Shown one piece after another: positions 1 to 8,812 of a stretch of 64,000 nucleotides of DNA. A program made the translations under genes and the position numbers. The notes below the pieces were generated by a model. That model was given only the letters and a program-made list of their open reading frames with translations, made no database searches and was not told where the DNA came from. Positions within the stretch are counted from its first letter, which is position 1. Each line of letters starts with the position of its first letter. The DNA lies in NCBI GenBank assembly GCA_963708095.1, contig OY970182.1, positions 4,092,001 to 4,156,000 on the forward strand. Reading direction: 5' to 3'. The stretch comes from JAJZVS01 sp963708095. Lineage in GTDB: Bacteria > Pseudomonadota > Alphaproteobacteria > Acetobacterales > Acetobacteraceae.

Positions 1-999
1 TCCGGCGAATTCACCTTTGGTCTGGAAATCGGTGGCTAATGCGGCCTTCGTGTAAAGAGCAAATAGCCTGTTCGACGCCTCGTTGGGCACCATCGGCAGG
101 AATTCGCCGTTGATCTTGAGCGCGGCGGACGTTCCCGGAATGATGCTGCGCTCGACGATCGTGGCGATCTTGGCCATCACCTCGTCACGGTCGTCTGGCG
201 TAACATAACGCAAGTCGATCTGCCCCTCGGCCGAGGGAGCCATGGTGTTGACGCTTTGGCCGCCCTGGATCAACCCGACATTGAGTGTGATGCCACGATC
301 GAGATCGGTAAGCGCGTCGATGGCCGTGATCTTGCGGGCCAGCTCCGAGATGGCACTGATGCCGTCGCGGAAGTTGACGCCGGAATGGGCCGCTTTGCCC
401 GCGATCCGCATCGTCATGAAGACTCCACCCTTGCGACCGGTGACGATATTGCCGGAGGTGCGCGCGGGCTCGCTGTTGAGCACGATGCGGGCGCGACGAG
501 CCTCGGCTTCGATGACGGGCCTGCCCTCGGGGCTGCCTATCTCCTCGTCCCCGGTGAACAGCGCCACGATGGGCACCGGCGCGCCGCCGAAGCGCGCGAA
601 AGCGGCGAGAACGAAGCAATTCATGACGAGTCCGGCCTTCATGTCCATGACGCCAGGTCCGTAGGCGTTGCCGTCGCGAATGGTGAAGGGGCGGCGTTGC
701 GCCTCTCCCTTGGAGAAGACGGTGTCGCAATGGCCCATGAGGAGGACATTGCCGCCGTTAGTGTCTTTTGCGGGGACGCAGGCGCGCAGGCAATCGCCAT
801 GGATGCGTTGCGGCAAAGTGTCCACCTGAACGCCGTGAGCGCCCAGAAATTGACGCACGACATCGCCGACCTTGTCCACGCCCTCCTTGTCATAGGTGCC
901 GCTGTCGATCGCCACCATGCGGCGCAACAACTCGACCATCGCGTCATGCTGTCCGGCAAGCCATGAGATAACCTGGGGTTCCGTCGATCGTGTCGTCAA
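1..999 (-). CDS. M20 family metallopeptidase, carboxypeptidase G2-like (3' end outside window)
   Basis: The minus-strand frame stays open to the window edge, giving about 333 residues of an M20 zinc peptidase without its C-terminus. Visible motifs are MGHCDTVF (His90, Asp92), YGPGVMDMKAG (metal-bridging Asp119), TGDEEIG (catalytic Glu152, metal ligand Glu153) and SEP (Glu177), in the order and spacing of Pseudomonas carboxypeptidase G2; the last metal His lies beyond the window. CPG2 relatives remove C-terminal glutamate from N-acyl substrates. The only in-frame start upstream of the conserved region is TTG at 999, preceded by GAAAGG; ATG 939 is an alternative. It is the last visible gene of the operon with the cyclase-like gene, MFS carrier and IclR regulator, which fits a role in releasing glutamate or a related amino acid. 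The exact substrate is not known. Confidence 0.85.
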   Translation of the reverse strand, partial: MTTRSTEPQVISWLAGQHDAMVELLRRMVAIDSGTYDKEGVDKVGDVVRQFLGAHGVQVDTLPQRIHGDCLRACVPAKDTNGGNVLLMGHCDTVFSKGEAQRRPFTIRDGNAYGPGVMDMKAGLVMNCFVLAAFARFGGAPVPIVALFTGDEEIGSPEGRPVIEAEARRARIVLNSEPARTSGNIVTGRKGGVFMTMRIAGKAAHSGVNFRDGISAISELARKITAIDALTDLDRGITLNVGLIQGGQSVNTMAPSAEGQIDLRYVTPDDRDEVMAKIATIVERSIIPGTSAALKINGEFLPMVPNEASNRLFALYTKAALATDFQTKGEFAG

Positions 1000-1071
1000 C
1001 GCACCAGCCCTTTCATAGAGAACTTGGCGACACTCGCCGGGAAGCCCAGCATCGCCGCCTCGCCAATCTTT

Positions 1072-2187
1072 TCATCGCAGCCACGGATATCGCGGCTTGC
1101 GATAATAGCGCCCGGCATCGAGCGCCGCCGAAGACACCATCCAGGCCGCCAGATCCAGAAAGCCGGCATGGACGTGCAGTGGCACCGCGTCGCTCCCGGG
1201 GTCGAGAAGGTTGGGCGCACCGTTATTCGCCATGGCCATGGCGCAGGCCTCATGGATGCGCGCGTCCAGCGCGCCGTCGTGCAGCAACTCGGGCCGGCGC
1301 TCGAGCGCGGCGAGGCATGCCTCGATCGCGTAGGCGCCCCAGTTCGAGATCGAGGCCATCACGAGGAGGTCGACAGGTGTCGTCGGCACCAATGTGCCTC
1401 CGCAGGGACAGGTGCAGCGCGCGGCGTTGGGGACGATGCGCAGCACGTCCTCGCGAATGATGTCGCAGCCGAGTTCGTTGCCGCCGTCCCCGACCGCGAT
1501 CGTCGGTATGCTGCGCTCGCGGAGCATTGGAACGAGTAGGTCGACGTGCCCGCAATGATCGGTGAGACGCAAGCCCCCACCGGAGTGGTAATGGCCAAAT
1601 TCGTTTGCACCCGGCCTCTCGATCGCGATGAAGGCCCGAGGAGCGGTCCTTACGATCATGTCTTCGGCGAGTTTCTCGGCCGCGTCCCGATCCGAGGGGA
1701 AAGGCACGACGGCCACCGTAACCGGTAACTCGAGCACCTTGTCCAGGGAACGGCAATAGAGCCCGGCGGCGATGAGGCTCGCGGATGCGGCTGCCTCGTC
1801 CGCCTCATTCACCAGCAACACTGGCTTCGCGCCATAGGCGAGCACGAGCGAACGGGCGAGGCTCGCGGCGCCGACAAGGCCATCCTGCTCCGGCAAAAAG
1901 AACGGGGAGATCGGGAAGCCGGTCGCGATGAAGACAACCCCCCCATTCGCCGCCAGGGCTTCCCGCAAAAGGCGTGCCGCGCCCATCGCGAGAGGGGTCG
2001 CGGCCTTGGCGCGCGCGGCGTCAAACAGGCCGGCCGCGACACCCCGCCCGTTGATCTCGACCGACATCAACCTGTCGATGCCTTCCGCGAACGGCGCGAG
2101 CCCAGAAGCATCGGCCTCGCTGGTCAAGGGCGCGCCATTCCTACGCCCGCCCTCTTGTTCGTTCCTAGCCTCATGCTTAGCGTGCAT
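1072..2187 (-). CDS. D-glutamate cyclase-like protein (DUF4392 / DGLUCY C-terminal domain)
   Basis: A 371-residue protein resembling the C-terminal domain of mammalian D-glutamate cyclase, which converts D-glutamate to 5-oxo-D-proline. Recognisable blocks are the N-terminal IATGFPISPFF region, the central IERPGANEFGHYHS block and the IAVGDGGNELG block, all typical of the DUF4392 family. No signal peptide or membrane segment is seen, so a cytoplasmic location is expected. The ATG at 2187 overlaps the end of the MFS gene by 11 bases, which suggests coupled translation; a later Met (MSVEINGRG) is a possible alternative start. It sits between a carrier and a glutamate-releasing type peptidase. 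D-glutamate or N-acylglutamate as the substrate is inference from the family and neighbours. Confidence 0.75.
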   Translation of the reverse strand: MHAKHEARNEQEGGRRNGAPLTSEADASGLAPFAEGIDRLMSVEINGRGVAAGLFDAARAKAATPLAMGAARLLREALAANGGVVFIATGFPISPFFLPEQDGLVGAASLARSLVLAYGAKPVLLVNEADEAAASASLIAAGLYCRSLDKVLELPVTVAVVPFPSDRDAAEKLAEDMIVRTAPRAFIAIERPGANEFGHYHSGGGLRLTDHCGHVDLLVPMLRERSIPTIAVGDGGNELGCDIIREDVLRIVPNAARCTCPCGGTLVPTTPVDLLVMASISNWGAYAIEACLAALERRPELLHDGALDARIHEACAMAMANNGAPNLLDPGSDAVPLHVHAGFLDLAAWMVSSAALDAGRYYRKPRYPWLR

Positions 2188-3556
2188 TCACGATGTCCTT
2201 TTCGCCCGCGATGGCGTCGAGCTCGATGCCGCGGGTTTCGTTGCCAAGGACGACAACGAAGGCCGAGGCAATAATGAAGGCTGCGGAAATCACCGTGAAC
2301 ACTCCGAACATCCCGAATGCGGGAAGTACGAAGCCGATGATCATGGGACCGAGCGTCGCGCCGATGTTCCCGAAGACGCGCGCCGTCCCGTAACCGGTCG
2401 CGCGCACCGAGGTGGAGTACTGCTCGGGCCCGTAGACTTGAATCGCCCCGAACATTGCCGAGACGAAGAACGCCACCACGATGCCCATTAGCAGGATGAC
2501 CCCGGAGCTCGCGTGGTTGAGGAGGACATAGCCGTAGACCAGCCCCGCCGCCCCCGAAAGCAGCCCGTTGCCAACCAACACCACCTTGCGGCCCACCTTG
2601 TCCATCAGATAGGCGCCCAACACTTGGTTGGGCACGTAGGCAATCTGCATGATCAAGATATACGCAAAGCTTTTACTGAGGCTGAAACCGGCATCGGTGA
2701 AGAGGGTGGGCATCCAGCCGAACAGCCCAGCATTGCCGATATAGGCGAAGAACAAGAGCCCCCACAGCATGATGGTGCGCCTACCGGAGCCGCTTCCGAA
2801 CAGCCCCTTCATGACGCCTTCCGACGGAGCGACATCGACGCCGCGGACCACAAGCGGCAATGGCTTGCCCGTTTCGCCTTGCACTGAGGCCTCGATGCGC
2901 TCGACGACGCGGCGTGCCTCCTCGTCACGGCCCCGCAGCGCCAGCCAGCGCGGCGATTCCGGCAAGAGACGCCGCGAGAGGCCGACCAGACCGGCCGGGA
3001 TCGCGCCGAGCACAAACGCCCAGCGCCAGCCTTCGCCGGCGCTCGATATGATCAGGAGCGACACCACCGCCGACAGGACGGCGCCGATCGGCCAAAAGCT
3101 ATTGAGGAGGCCCTGGGTGCGACCGCGCGCATTGGCCGGCACCAATTCGCCCATATAGGAGGCGACGATCGGTAGCTCGGCACCGAGACCGAAGCCCATG
3201 AGAAAGCGGAAGCCGATGAGCGAGGGCACGTTCCAGGCAAAGGCGCAGGCGAAGGACAAAAGCGAAAACCAGATCAGCGACCACTGGAACATCCGCTTGC
3301 GTCCCAGCACGTCGGCGAAGCTGGCCAGCAGTGCTCCGATCACCGTGCCGGCCAGGTTGGAACTGATGAGGAAACCCATGGTGCGCGGATCGAGCTGCCA
3401 TTGCTTATGCAGGGCGGCTGCGATCGTGCCGATGATGGTTGAATCGAAGCCGTCAAAAGTCCAGGCAAGCCCAAGTACCGCAAGCATGCGCCAATGCCAC
3501 CTCGAAAGAGGCAGGCGTTCCAAGCGCGCACCGAGTTCACTTGCAAGTGTTGGCAT
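2177..3556 (-). CDS. MFS transporter, sugar/aromatic-acid porter type
   Basis: A 459-residue carrier with about twelve hydrophobic segments. The loop 2-3 motif ADVLGRKRMF and the PESPRWLALRGR motif after segment 6 place it in the sugar-porter/AAHS branch of the major facilitator superfamily, which imports small organic acids or sugars with protons. A longer reading frame begins at 3616, but the ATG at 3556 is preferred because its first base is the last base of the IclR stop codon (TAATG), a classic coupling arrangement, and this gives the usual family length. It likely imports the substrate handled by the two downstream enzymes. The substrate cannot be read from the sequence. Confidence 0.85.
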   Translation of the reverse strand: MPTLASELGARLERLPLSRWHWRMLAVLGLAWTFDGFDSTIIGTIAAALHKQWQLDPRTMGFLISSNLAGTVIGALLASFADVLGRKRMFQWSLIWFSLLSFACAFAWNVPSLIGFRFLMGFGLGAELPIVASYMGELVPANARGRTQGLLNSFWPIGAVLSAVVSLLIISSAGEGWRWAFVLGAIPAGLVGLSRRLLPESPRWLALRGRDEEARRVVERIEASVQGETGKPLPLVVRGVDVAPSEGVMKGLFGSGSGRRTIMLWGLLFFAYIGNAGLFGWMPTLFTDAGFSLSKSFAYILIMQIAYVPNQVLGAYLMDKVGRKVVLVGNGLLSGAAGLVYGYVLLNHASSGVILLMGIVVAFFVSAMFGAIQVYGPEQYSTSVRATGYGTARVFGNIGATLGPMIIGFVLPAFGMFGVFTVISAAFIIASAFVVVLGNETRGIELDAIAGEKDIVNAR

Positions 3557-4410
3557 TAGCCGACCTCCCCTTGTTCTTGCGCCGGCAGGGGCGATCTCTG
3601 TCGGGCGTTCCTGCAATCCTGTCGCTTCATCGTCTTCTTTTGCCGCTTGACGCCGCTCGAAGATCGAGGTTTGGGCCCCGGCGGAAGGTGTTCACTCAGG
3701 CAATCCGAAATCTCGGCTGCGGCAGCGAGAAGCTTGGGCGCGAACGCGGTCATGCGGGCCGACGTCCAGCGTTCTTTCGGGCCGGCGATGGTGATCGAGG
3801 CGCACACTCGCCCGCGCTCGTACAGCGGAGCCGAAAGGCCGCTTGCGCCCGACACGCGGTCATCGACGGCGGCCATGTAGCCCTGACCGCGGATGCGTTC
3901 CAATTGCCGCCGGATCTGATCCTCCGCCGCCGGCGCGAGGTTGACCGCCGTCAGATATTCCTCCTGCGAGGGGGCTGGCAGGAAGGCCAGGATTACCTTT
4001 CCGGTCGGCCCTTCATGCAAGGGCTGCACCTCCCCGAGCGGAACGCGGCGATGGATCGGCTCGGGCCCCTCAACGCCCTCGATGCACACGCGGGAATTGT
4101 CCGAAAGCAAATGTAGGCTTGCCGTCTCCCGCGTTTCGGCGGCGAGCACCCGCAATTGCGGTAGCGTCACGCCTCTCAGGTCGCGGCGCTCAGTGAAGTG
4201 CGATGTCAGGGCGAGAAGGCCACTACCGAGACGATAGTGACGCTCCGAGTCTCGACTGACAAACCCATGCTTGCTCAAGTTCGTGAGCAGACGCAATGCC
4301 GTGCTCTTGTCGATCCCTGCCGCGCGCGCAATTTCCATCAGCCCGAGCGAGGAATCGCTCGAAGCAACAATTTTCAGCAGGCCGAGCGCTTTATCAACGG
4401 TGCGTGACAT
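3556..4410 (-). CDS. IclR family transcriptional regulator
   Basis: A 284-residue regulator with an N-terminal winged helix (residues ~5-70, SLGLMEIARAAGIDKSTALRLL as the helix-turn-helix) and an IclR effector domain (~80-250, with PLHEGPTGKVILAF and GYMAAVDDRVSGASGLSAPL). The C-terminus carries an extra basic tail (~250-284, rich in Lys, Arg and Ser). It is the first gene of the operon, so it is probably autoregulated through the two dyads found 5 to 37 bases upstream of its ATG. IclR proteins bind small acids and act as repressors or activators. The ligand here is probably the operon's substrate. Confidence 0.9.
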   Translation of the reverse strand: MSRTVDKALGLLKIVASSDSSLGLMEIARAAGIDKSTALRLLTNLSKHGFVSRDSERHYRLGSGLLALTSHFTERRDLRGVTLPQLRVLAAETRETASLHLLSDNSRVCIEGVEGPEPIHRRVPLGEVQPLHEGPTGKVILAFLPAPSQEEYLTAVNLAPAAEDQIRRQLERIRGQGYMAAVDDRVSGASGLSAPLYERGRVCASITIAGPKERWTSARMTAFAPKLLAAAAEISDCLSEHLPPGPKPRSSSGVKRQKKTMKRQDCRNARQRSPLPAQEQGEVG

Positions 4411-4414
4411 CGGC

Positions 4415-4447
4415 TCTCATATTATGAGAATAAGGTTCACATTGTGA
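4415..4447. promoter_or_regulatory. Two tandem dyads upstream of the IclR operon (candidate operators)
   Basis: Dyad 1 is TCTCAT-ATT-ATGAGA at 4415-4429 and dyad 2 is TCACA-T-TGTGA at 4437-4447. Their centres (4422 and 4442) are 20 bp apart, about two helical turns, so two dimers would sit on the same DNA face. They lie directly upstream of the IclR ATG (4410). Binding by the IclR protein is inference. Confidence 0.5.
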
Positions 4448-4811
4448 GCGTAAATGGTGTGTGGCAGCCGGCGCCCAATGTCAACCCCATCCGTCGGTCA
4501 CGGTGTCATCGACAGGCTCGGTCTGTCAGCGGCGGTGAGAATGGGCTCGCTTTCGGTTCCGCCGGCCTGGAACCTATGGCACCGTTGCCAGGTGTGGCGG
4601 GCAAAACATGTTCTTGATCGGCATCCGATCAGCTTCGAGGTCGGAGAACCGCGTCGGTAGGGGCGCCCGAACGCCGGGACGAGCAGGACGACGACGGCCG
4701 CCCCCTCAGGCATCGTCAACTGCCGCATCATCTTCCAGGCCAGGCCGGAGATCACGCTGCGCGCGAGCGAGGATACGATCAGGTGTCCGAGTGCGAGGTG
4801 GTGCGTCAAGC
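4448..4811. other. Intergenic stretch with no supported gene
   Basis: No frame shows a recognisable domain or a good ribosome site. The minus-strand frame 4498-4809 follows the trbI stop and could be a leftover of the transfer operon, but I could not match it to the small protein usually found after trbI. Confidence 0.4.
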
Positions 4812-5205
4812 TCAGCCCGGCGAACTATTGTAAGGCGGGACCACGATATCTTTCGTCACCATCACGTTGAAGAGGTACCCCGGTCGGATTTTCAGTGTCG
4901 GCGCGATGTCCATGCCGCGCTGAATGAACGACAGGCCGGCGTTGCCAAGCTGCTGTCCTATAGCACCAGCAATAATCTGCTGGCTGGAATAGACGTTGTT
5001 GCTGTTGGCGTTCGGCTGCGGCTGGGAAAGCTGGATACCCGCGGAGAAGAGGCTCAGCAGCAGAGCTGATCCGAAGACCCGGATGTAGTGGTTGTTCACC
5101 TCGTCGTAGAAGCCGGCATAGCCCCCCTGATCGGCGCCGGGCATCCCGTTGATATCGAGGGACGATCCGTCAGGGAAGATGATCCGGTTCCACACGACGA
5201 GCACC
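4812..5205 (-). pseudogene. trbI: TrbI (VirB10-like) C-terminal fragment, conjugative type IV secretion
   Basis: About 130 C-terminal residues of a TrbI/VirB10 protein, the inner-to-outer-membrane scaffold of conjugative type IV secretion. The block FPDGSSLDINGMPGADQ followed by GYAGFYDEVNNHY, then a hydrophobic stretch and the end motif LKIRPGYLFNVMVTKDIVV, is diagnostic for the family's beta-barrel domain. The reading frame is cut at 5206 by the left end of the IS3 element, and no N-terminal part appears on the other side of the IS. It is therefore a relic of a conjugative element. Confidence 0.85.
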
Positions 5206-5274
5206 TGGAGTGCGCCCCTGGGGGCGGACAGATTGAACGGTAGGATTTGACGGTCCTTGCTGGGCTTCCGGAGG

Positions 5275-5634
5275 ATGGAAGCCATGACGAAGCACCGATC
5301 CCACAGCGCGGCGTTCAAGCGGCAGGTCGCTGAGGAGTTCCTTGGCGGGGAGACGCTACACGCGCTTTCGCAGCGCCACGACATCTCCCGGCAGCTGATC
5401 CGGATCTGGGTTGGCAAGTTCGAGGCGGGCGCGCTGGACGACGACGCGCAAGCCGCCGCTCTGATCCAGGAGTATGAGGCCAGGATCGCTGCCTTGGAAC
5501 GGATGGTCGGCCGCCAAGCTTTGGAGATTGAGCTGCTAAAGGGGGCCTTGAAGCATGCACCCCGGCCGAGAAGCGCGAGCTCCTCCGTCGTCACCGGCCC
5601 CGTGGCATCTCCGTCAGACGAGGGTGCGAGCTGA
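5275..5634 (+). CDS. IS3-family transposase OrfA
   Basis: OrfA of the IS3 element, about 119 residues. An N-terminal helix-turn-helix (SAAFKRQVAEEFLGGETLHA, then LSQRHDISRQLIRIWVGKF) binds the terminal repeats, and a coiled-coil/leucine-zipper region (AALERMVGRQALEIELLKGAL) mediates dimerisation. The frame is open from 5257, but ATG 5275 or 5284 fits the family start better. The stop shares a base with the orfB start (TGATG at 5632-5636). Confidence 0.88.
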   Translation: MEAMTKHRSHSAAFKRQVAEEFLGGETLHALSQRHDISRQLIRIWVGKFEAGALDDDAQAAALIQEYEARIAALERMVGRQALEIELLKGALKHAPRPRSASSSVVTGPVASPSDEGAS

Positions 5635-6431
5635 TGGGCCTGGCGCGATCCACCTTCTACGACACGCCGCCTATTCCCCTGGGCGCCGACGAGCTCGTCG
5701 GCCGGATCAGTGCGATCTGCGACGAGTTCGAATGCTACGGCTACCGACGCGTAGGGGCGGCACTGCGCCACCAGGGCCTGGTGGTGAATAGCAAGAAGCT
5801 CCGGCGGCTGATGCGGGAGCGCGGGCTGCAGCCGAAGCGGCGGCGGCGCTACGTCGTCACGACGGACAGCAATCATGCCGGACCGATCTTCCCGGACCTG
5901 GCGAAGGATGTCGTTCCCGACCGCCCCAATCAGTTATGGGTCGCGGACCTGACCTATGTCGCCATCCTGGGCGGTTTCGTCTATCTCGCCGCCATCCTCG
6001 ATGCCTGGTCGCGCAAGGTCGTCGGCTACTCGATCAGCCGATCGATGGACGCCCGCATTGCTGTCGCTGCCCTGAAGGCGGCCATCAGGGGGCGCAATCC
6101 CGCCAAGGGCTGCATCCACCACTCGGACCGAGGCTCGCAATATGCGTCGGAGACATATCGCGCGCTGCTTGCCGCCCATGGCCTGGTTGGTTCGATGAGC
6201 CGTCGCGGTAATCCGTACGACAACGCCAAGGCGGAGAGCTTCATGAAGACGTTGAAGGTCGAAGCGGTCTACCTAGCCGCCTACGAGACATTCGAGGATG
6301 TCACCGCCGACCTTCCGCGCTTCATCGATGAAGTCTATACTGCAAAGAGGCTGCACTCTGCGCTCGGCTATCTCAGCCCCGCGCAATTCGAGGATCAATA
6401 CGCCCGGCAGGGCGTCAAAACCGAGGCTTGA
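5634..6431 (+). CDS. IS3-family transposase OrfB (DDE catalytic subunit)
   Basis: A 265-residue integrase-core protein. The N-terminal HTH_21-type region (CDEFECYGYRRVGAALRHQG) is followed by the rve catalytic domain with the D-D-E residues in WVADLTYV, IHHSDRGSQYAS and NPYDNAKAESFMKTLK. The length is normal and there are no internal stops, so the enzyme is likely active. Expression may come from reinitiation at the TGATG overlap or from frameshifting with OrfA. Confidence 0.92.
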   Translation: MGLARSTFYDTPPIPLGADELVGRISAICDEFECYGYRRVGAALRHQGLVVNSKKLRRLMRERGLQPKRRRRYVVTTDSNHAGPIFPDLAKDVVPDRPNQLWVADLTYVAILGGFVYLAAILDAWSRKVVGYSISRSMDARIAVAALKAAIRGRNPAKGCIHHSDRGSQYASETYRALLAAHGLVGSMSRRGNPYDNAKAESFMKTLKVEAVYLAAYETFEDVTADLPRFIDEVYTAKRLHSALGYLSPAQFEDQYARQGVKTEA

Positions 6432-6635
6432 TCCTGTCCGCCCCCAGGGGCGCACTCCAGCCGTGGAATTCCAGCTTCAGACGGCGGTCGAAATCGACCC
6501 GAAGGGAGCCATCATCCGCTTCAGCCGTTGGATGCTCCATCCGCGCGCGTCCAATCCGACCATAACATGCTGATACTCATGCAAGATTTAGCCAGGACGT
6601 ACAAGGAAATCCAAGGTCATATGGAAAATGCGGGC

Positions 6636-7127
6636 TCAAAGCGAATTCCAGCCGCAAATTCGACGCGACAGCGCATCCAGAGTGGCGATCTCCTCCGCTG
6701 TAAGCGGAGCGAAGCCTGCCGCCTGCGCAGCGGCGACGCGGCGGCGCGCACTCTGCAGCGCGGTTTTTCCGGCCGGTGTCATCACGATGTGATATGCGCG
6801 CCGATCATTCGGATCTGGACGGCGTTTGGCAAAGCCGAGAGCCTCCAAATCGTCGACGACGGAAACCACCGAGGCACGGTCGAGCGGGATTCGGCTCGCC
6901 AGTTCCTGCTGCGACAAGGGGCCTGCCGCGCCCAGCAAACCAAGGGCCGCGTAGTGACGCCGGCGCAATCCGAGCGGCGCCAGCGCCTCCTCTACCGCCA
7001 GACGTACGTACTGCGCCGCGCGGTTCAGCGCGTACCAGGTCTGATCGAACAGCGAGGCAGCAAACGGGAGAGGTGCAGCCTCTGCCGGCTCCGCCTTGGT
7101 CCGGCGCGCGTTTGGGGAAGTTGCCAT
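6636..7127 (-). CDS. MarR family transcriptional regulator
   Basis: A 163-residue winged-helix protein of MarR type. The recognition region reads LSQQELASRIPLDRASVVSV and the wing FAKRRPDPNDRRAYHIVMTPAG, both typical. The N-terminus has a short Ala/Pro/Lys-rich extension. It is the last gene of an eight-gene minus-strand operon (13.6 to 6.6 kb) for an acyl substrate, so it probably senses a CoA thioester or free acid of that pathway. A likely binding site is the perfect palindrome at 13578-13596 in front of the first gene. Confidence 0.88.
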   Translation of the reverse strand: MATSPNARRTKAEPAEAAPLPFAASLFDQTWYALNRAAQYVRLAVEEALAPLGLRRRHYAALGLLGAAGPLSQQELASRIPLDRASVVSVVDDLEALGFAKRRPDPNDRRAYHIVMTPAGKTALQSARRRVAAAQAAGFAPLTAEEIATLDALSRRICGWNSL

Positions 7128-7137
7128 CCCGACCGGA

Positions 7138-7662
7138 TCAGCGCCGGATCGAGGTCTGTCGATTGATCAGCAGCACCTGACCCTCCTGGTTGGTGATGGC
7201 GATTTGCATGCGGACGAATAGCATCGGGCCGGCGCGGCCCTGCTTTTCGAAGATGTCCTCGATGCGGCTCTTCGCATGCAGCCTGTCGCCGGGCCGAGCA
7301 CAGGCCAGGAACTCGATCTCGTTACCGCCATTCAACCGCCGCTCGGGCCCATGCACGTCGGGCAAGCCGAAGCGCGGCAGGAACGAGCCGCCGTGATGGT
7401 TCGGGTCGGTGAACGCCTCGTCCAACTGGTCCGGCATACTCGGTGGGAAGCGGAAATTGTACAGTGGAAACAGCGGCGGTGCAACCATACCGCCATAACG
7501 AGTGTGGCCAGCCTCCTCATCATCCCAATAGATAGGGTCCGTATCCATGACCGCCTGGATGAAACGCCGGATCGCGCCACGCTCCACCGCGTCCCAGGCA
7601 TCCATATCGGCCTCGCTGCCGATCAGCGCGAGGACCTCGGGGGTAACCCATGTGTTGGGCAT
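7138..7662 (-). CDS. MaoC-like / FAS1-type dehydratase, N-terminal hot-dog domain protein
   Basis: A 174-residue hot-dog-fold protein of the MaoC_dehydrat_N group. The segment IRRFIQAVMDTDPIYWDDEE, then RYGGMVAPPLFPLYNFRFP, and the later RRLNGGNEIEFLACARPGDR are the standard blocks. Such half-size proteins often pair with a second hot-dog protein that carries the hydratase residues; here the partner is probably the MaoC protein encoded at the head of the operon. Together they would hydrate an enoyl-CoA. It ends 10 bp before the MarR gene and follows the periplasmic binding protein. Confidence 0.8.
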   Translation of the reverse strand: MPNTWVTPEVLALIGSEADMDAWDAVERGAIRRFIQAVMDTDPIYWDDEEAGHTRYGGMVAPPLFPLYNFRFPPSMPDQLDEAFTDPNHHGGSFLPRFGLPDVHGPERRLNGGNEIEFLACARPGDRLHAKSRIEDIFEKQGRAGPMLFVRMQIAITNQEGQVLLINRQTSIRR

Positions 7663-7685
7663 GTACTTGCTCCATGAAGCGCGAC

Positions 7686-8790
7686 TCAGGCGCGAAACGC
7701 TTTCGCCTGCGCGATCAGCTTGGGGATGTCGATATCGTTGATGGCGGGCAGGAACTGACGCGTGAAATAGGCTGAGGGCGGCAGCTTCTTCTTCAGCTGT
7801 CCACCGTCGTAGAGCAGGTCACGCATACTGTCGACGCTCGCGTCGCTGCAGTCGCCGAGCTTCTCGGTGGGGTCGAACACGCGCTGCTTGATGCGCATGA
7901 ATGCCAAGCGTGCTTCCAGGCGCATGCGGTCCAGCCGGAACGCATCGGCCTCGCTCATGTTGGTGGGCCGTGACGCCGGGAAGATCTTGTAGTGCAGCTT
8001 CGTCAGCTCCTCCGGATGCGCCGCCGCCATATAGACGATCGACTTCGCCATCGCGCGGCCCATGCCGGCCACCATCTTCGGATCTTTCCGGATGATCTCG
8101 TGGGTGGTGTTGGTGGCATGGGTGAAACCAAGATGCGGGATCGGCTCCGGACGGAGATAACGCAGCTTGGCGCCGTGGAACTCGAACAGTGCGAAGATCG
8201 AGTCCCATTCCACGACCGCCTGCACCCGGTTGCGTTGCAGCGCATCCAACGCAGGCAGCGAGGTGCCGACGGCGATGATCTGCACGTCGGTGTTCGGGTT
8301 CCAGCCCAGCTGCCTCATGATCGCCTTCACCACGAAGACCGGTGCGCCGCCATTGGCGCTGACGCCGATGGTCTTGCCCTTCAGATCCTCGAACCGCTTG
8401 ATTGGCCCGTTCTCCAGCACCGCGATCGAGCCGAAGTAGTCGGGCACCTGGCAAATGAAGGCCTGCATCGGCACACCGTGGTCCACCGCCGCGAACAGCC
8501 CGGGCGTGCCGGCCGTGGTGAACTGCGCCTGGCCGGACATCAGCATGTTCGTCGCCGCCGACGCGCCTGCCACGGTCTGGATGTCCACATCCAACCCCTC
8601 GTCGGCATAGAAGCCCAGGCCGAGCGGGATCGCCGCGAAGAAATCGTCGGCCGAGGAGTTCGATCACCTGCACGCCATAGACCAGCGTGACCTTGCGGCG
8701 GGACTGCGCGATCGCGGGGGTGGCAAGTGCGGGAAGCAGGGCGGCAGCCTTCAGGGCAGCGCGGCGGGTCAGGCCAGGCGTTGTTGGCAT
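7686..8790 (-). pseudogene. NMT1/THI5-like ABC transporter substrate-binding protein, frameshifted
   Basis: An SsuA/NMT1-type periplasmic binding protein split across two frames. The start is ATG 8790 behind GGAGGAAA and encodes a Tat-like signal (LTRRAALKAAALLPALATPAIA). The frame runs to VYGVQVIEL and then continues one frame over as SADDFFAAIPLGLGFYADEG to the stop at 7686. One extra base in the GAACTCCTCGG region near 8655 explains this. The rest (GASAATNMLMSGQAQFTTAG, GKTIGVSANGGAPVFVVKAI) is intact, about 365 residues in total. The break is either a recent mutation or a sequencing error. The protein would feed the permease and ATPase encoded just upstream in the operon. Confidence 0.85.
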
Positions 8791-8812
8791 CAGAATTTCC
8801 TCCGAAGTCTTG

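Larger units (their letters stand above)
5206..6459 (+). mobile_element. IS3-family insertion sequence (1254 bp), apparently intact
   Basis: The element is bounded by inverted repeats of about 27 bp: TGGAGTGCGCCCCTGGGGGC at the left end (5206) and its complement at the right end (to 6459), with TG and CA termini. It carries overlapping orfA and orfB. The bases next to the two ends (GCACC and GCCGT) do not form a target duplication, so one flank has probably been rearranged since insertion, which also explains why trbI does not continue. Confidence 0.88.

Noticed and set aside
256..966. Long plus-strand frame (236 residues) opposite the M20 gene
   Set aside because: The minus strand carries clear M20 metal-binding motifs across the same interval; the plus frame is a high-GC shadow with no domain.
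4498..4809. Possible small gene following trbI
   Set aside because: It does not resemble the small protein usual after trbI, and its composition suggests random sequence.
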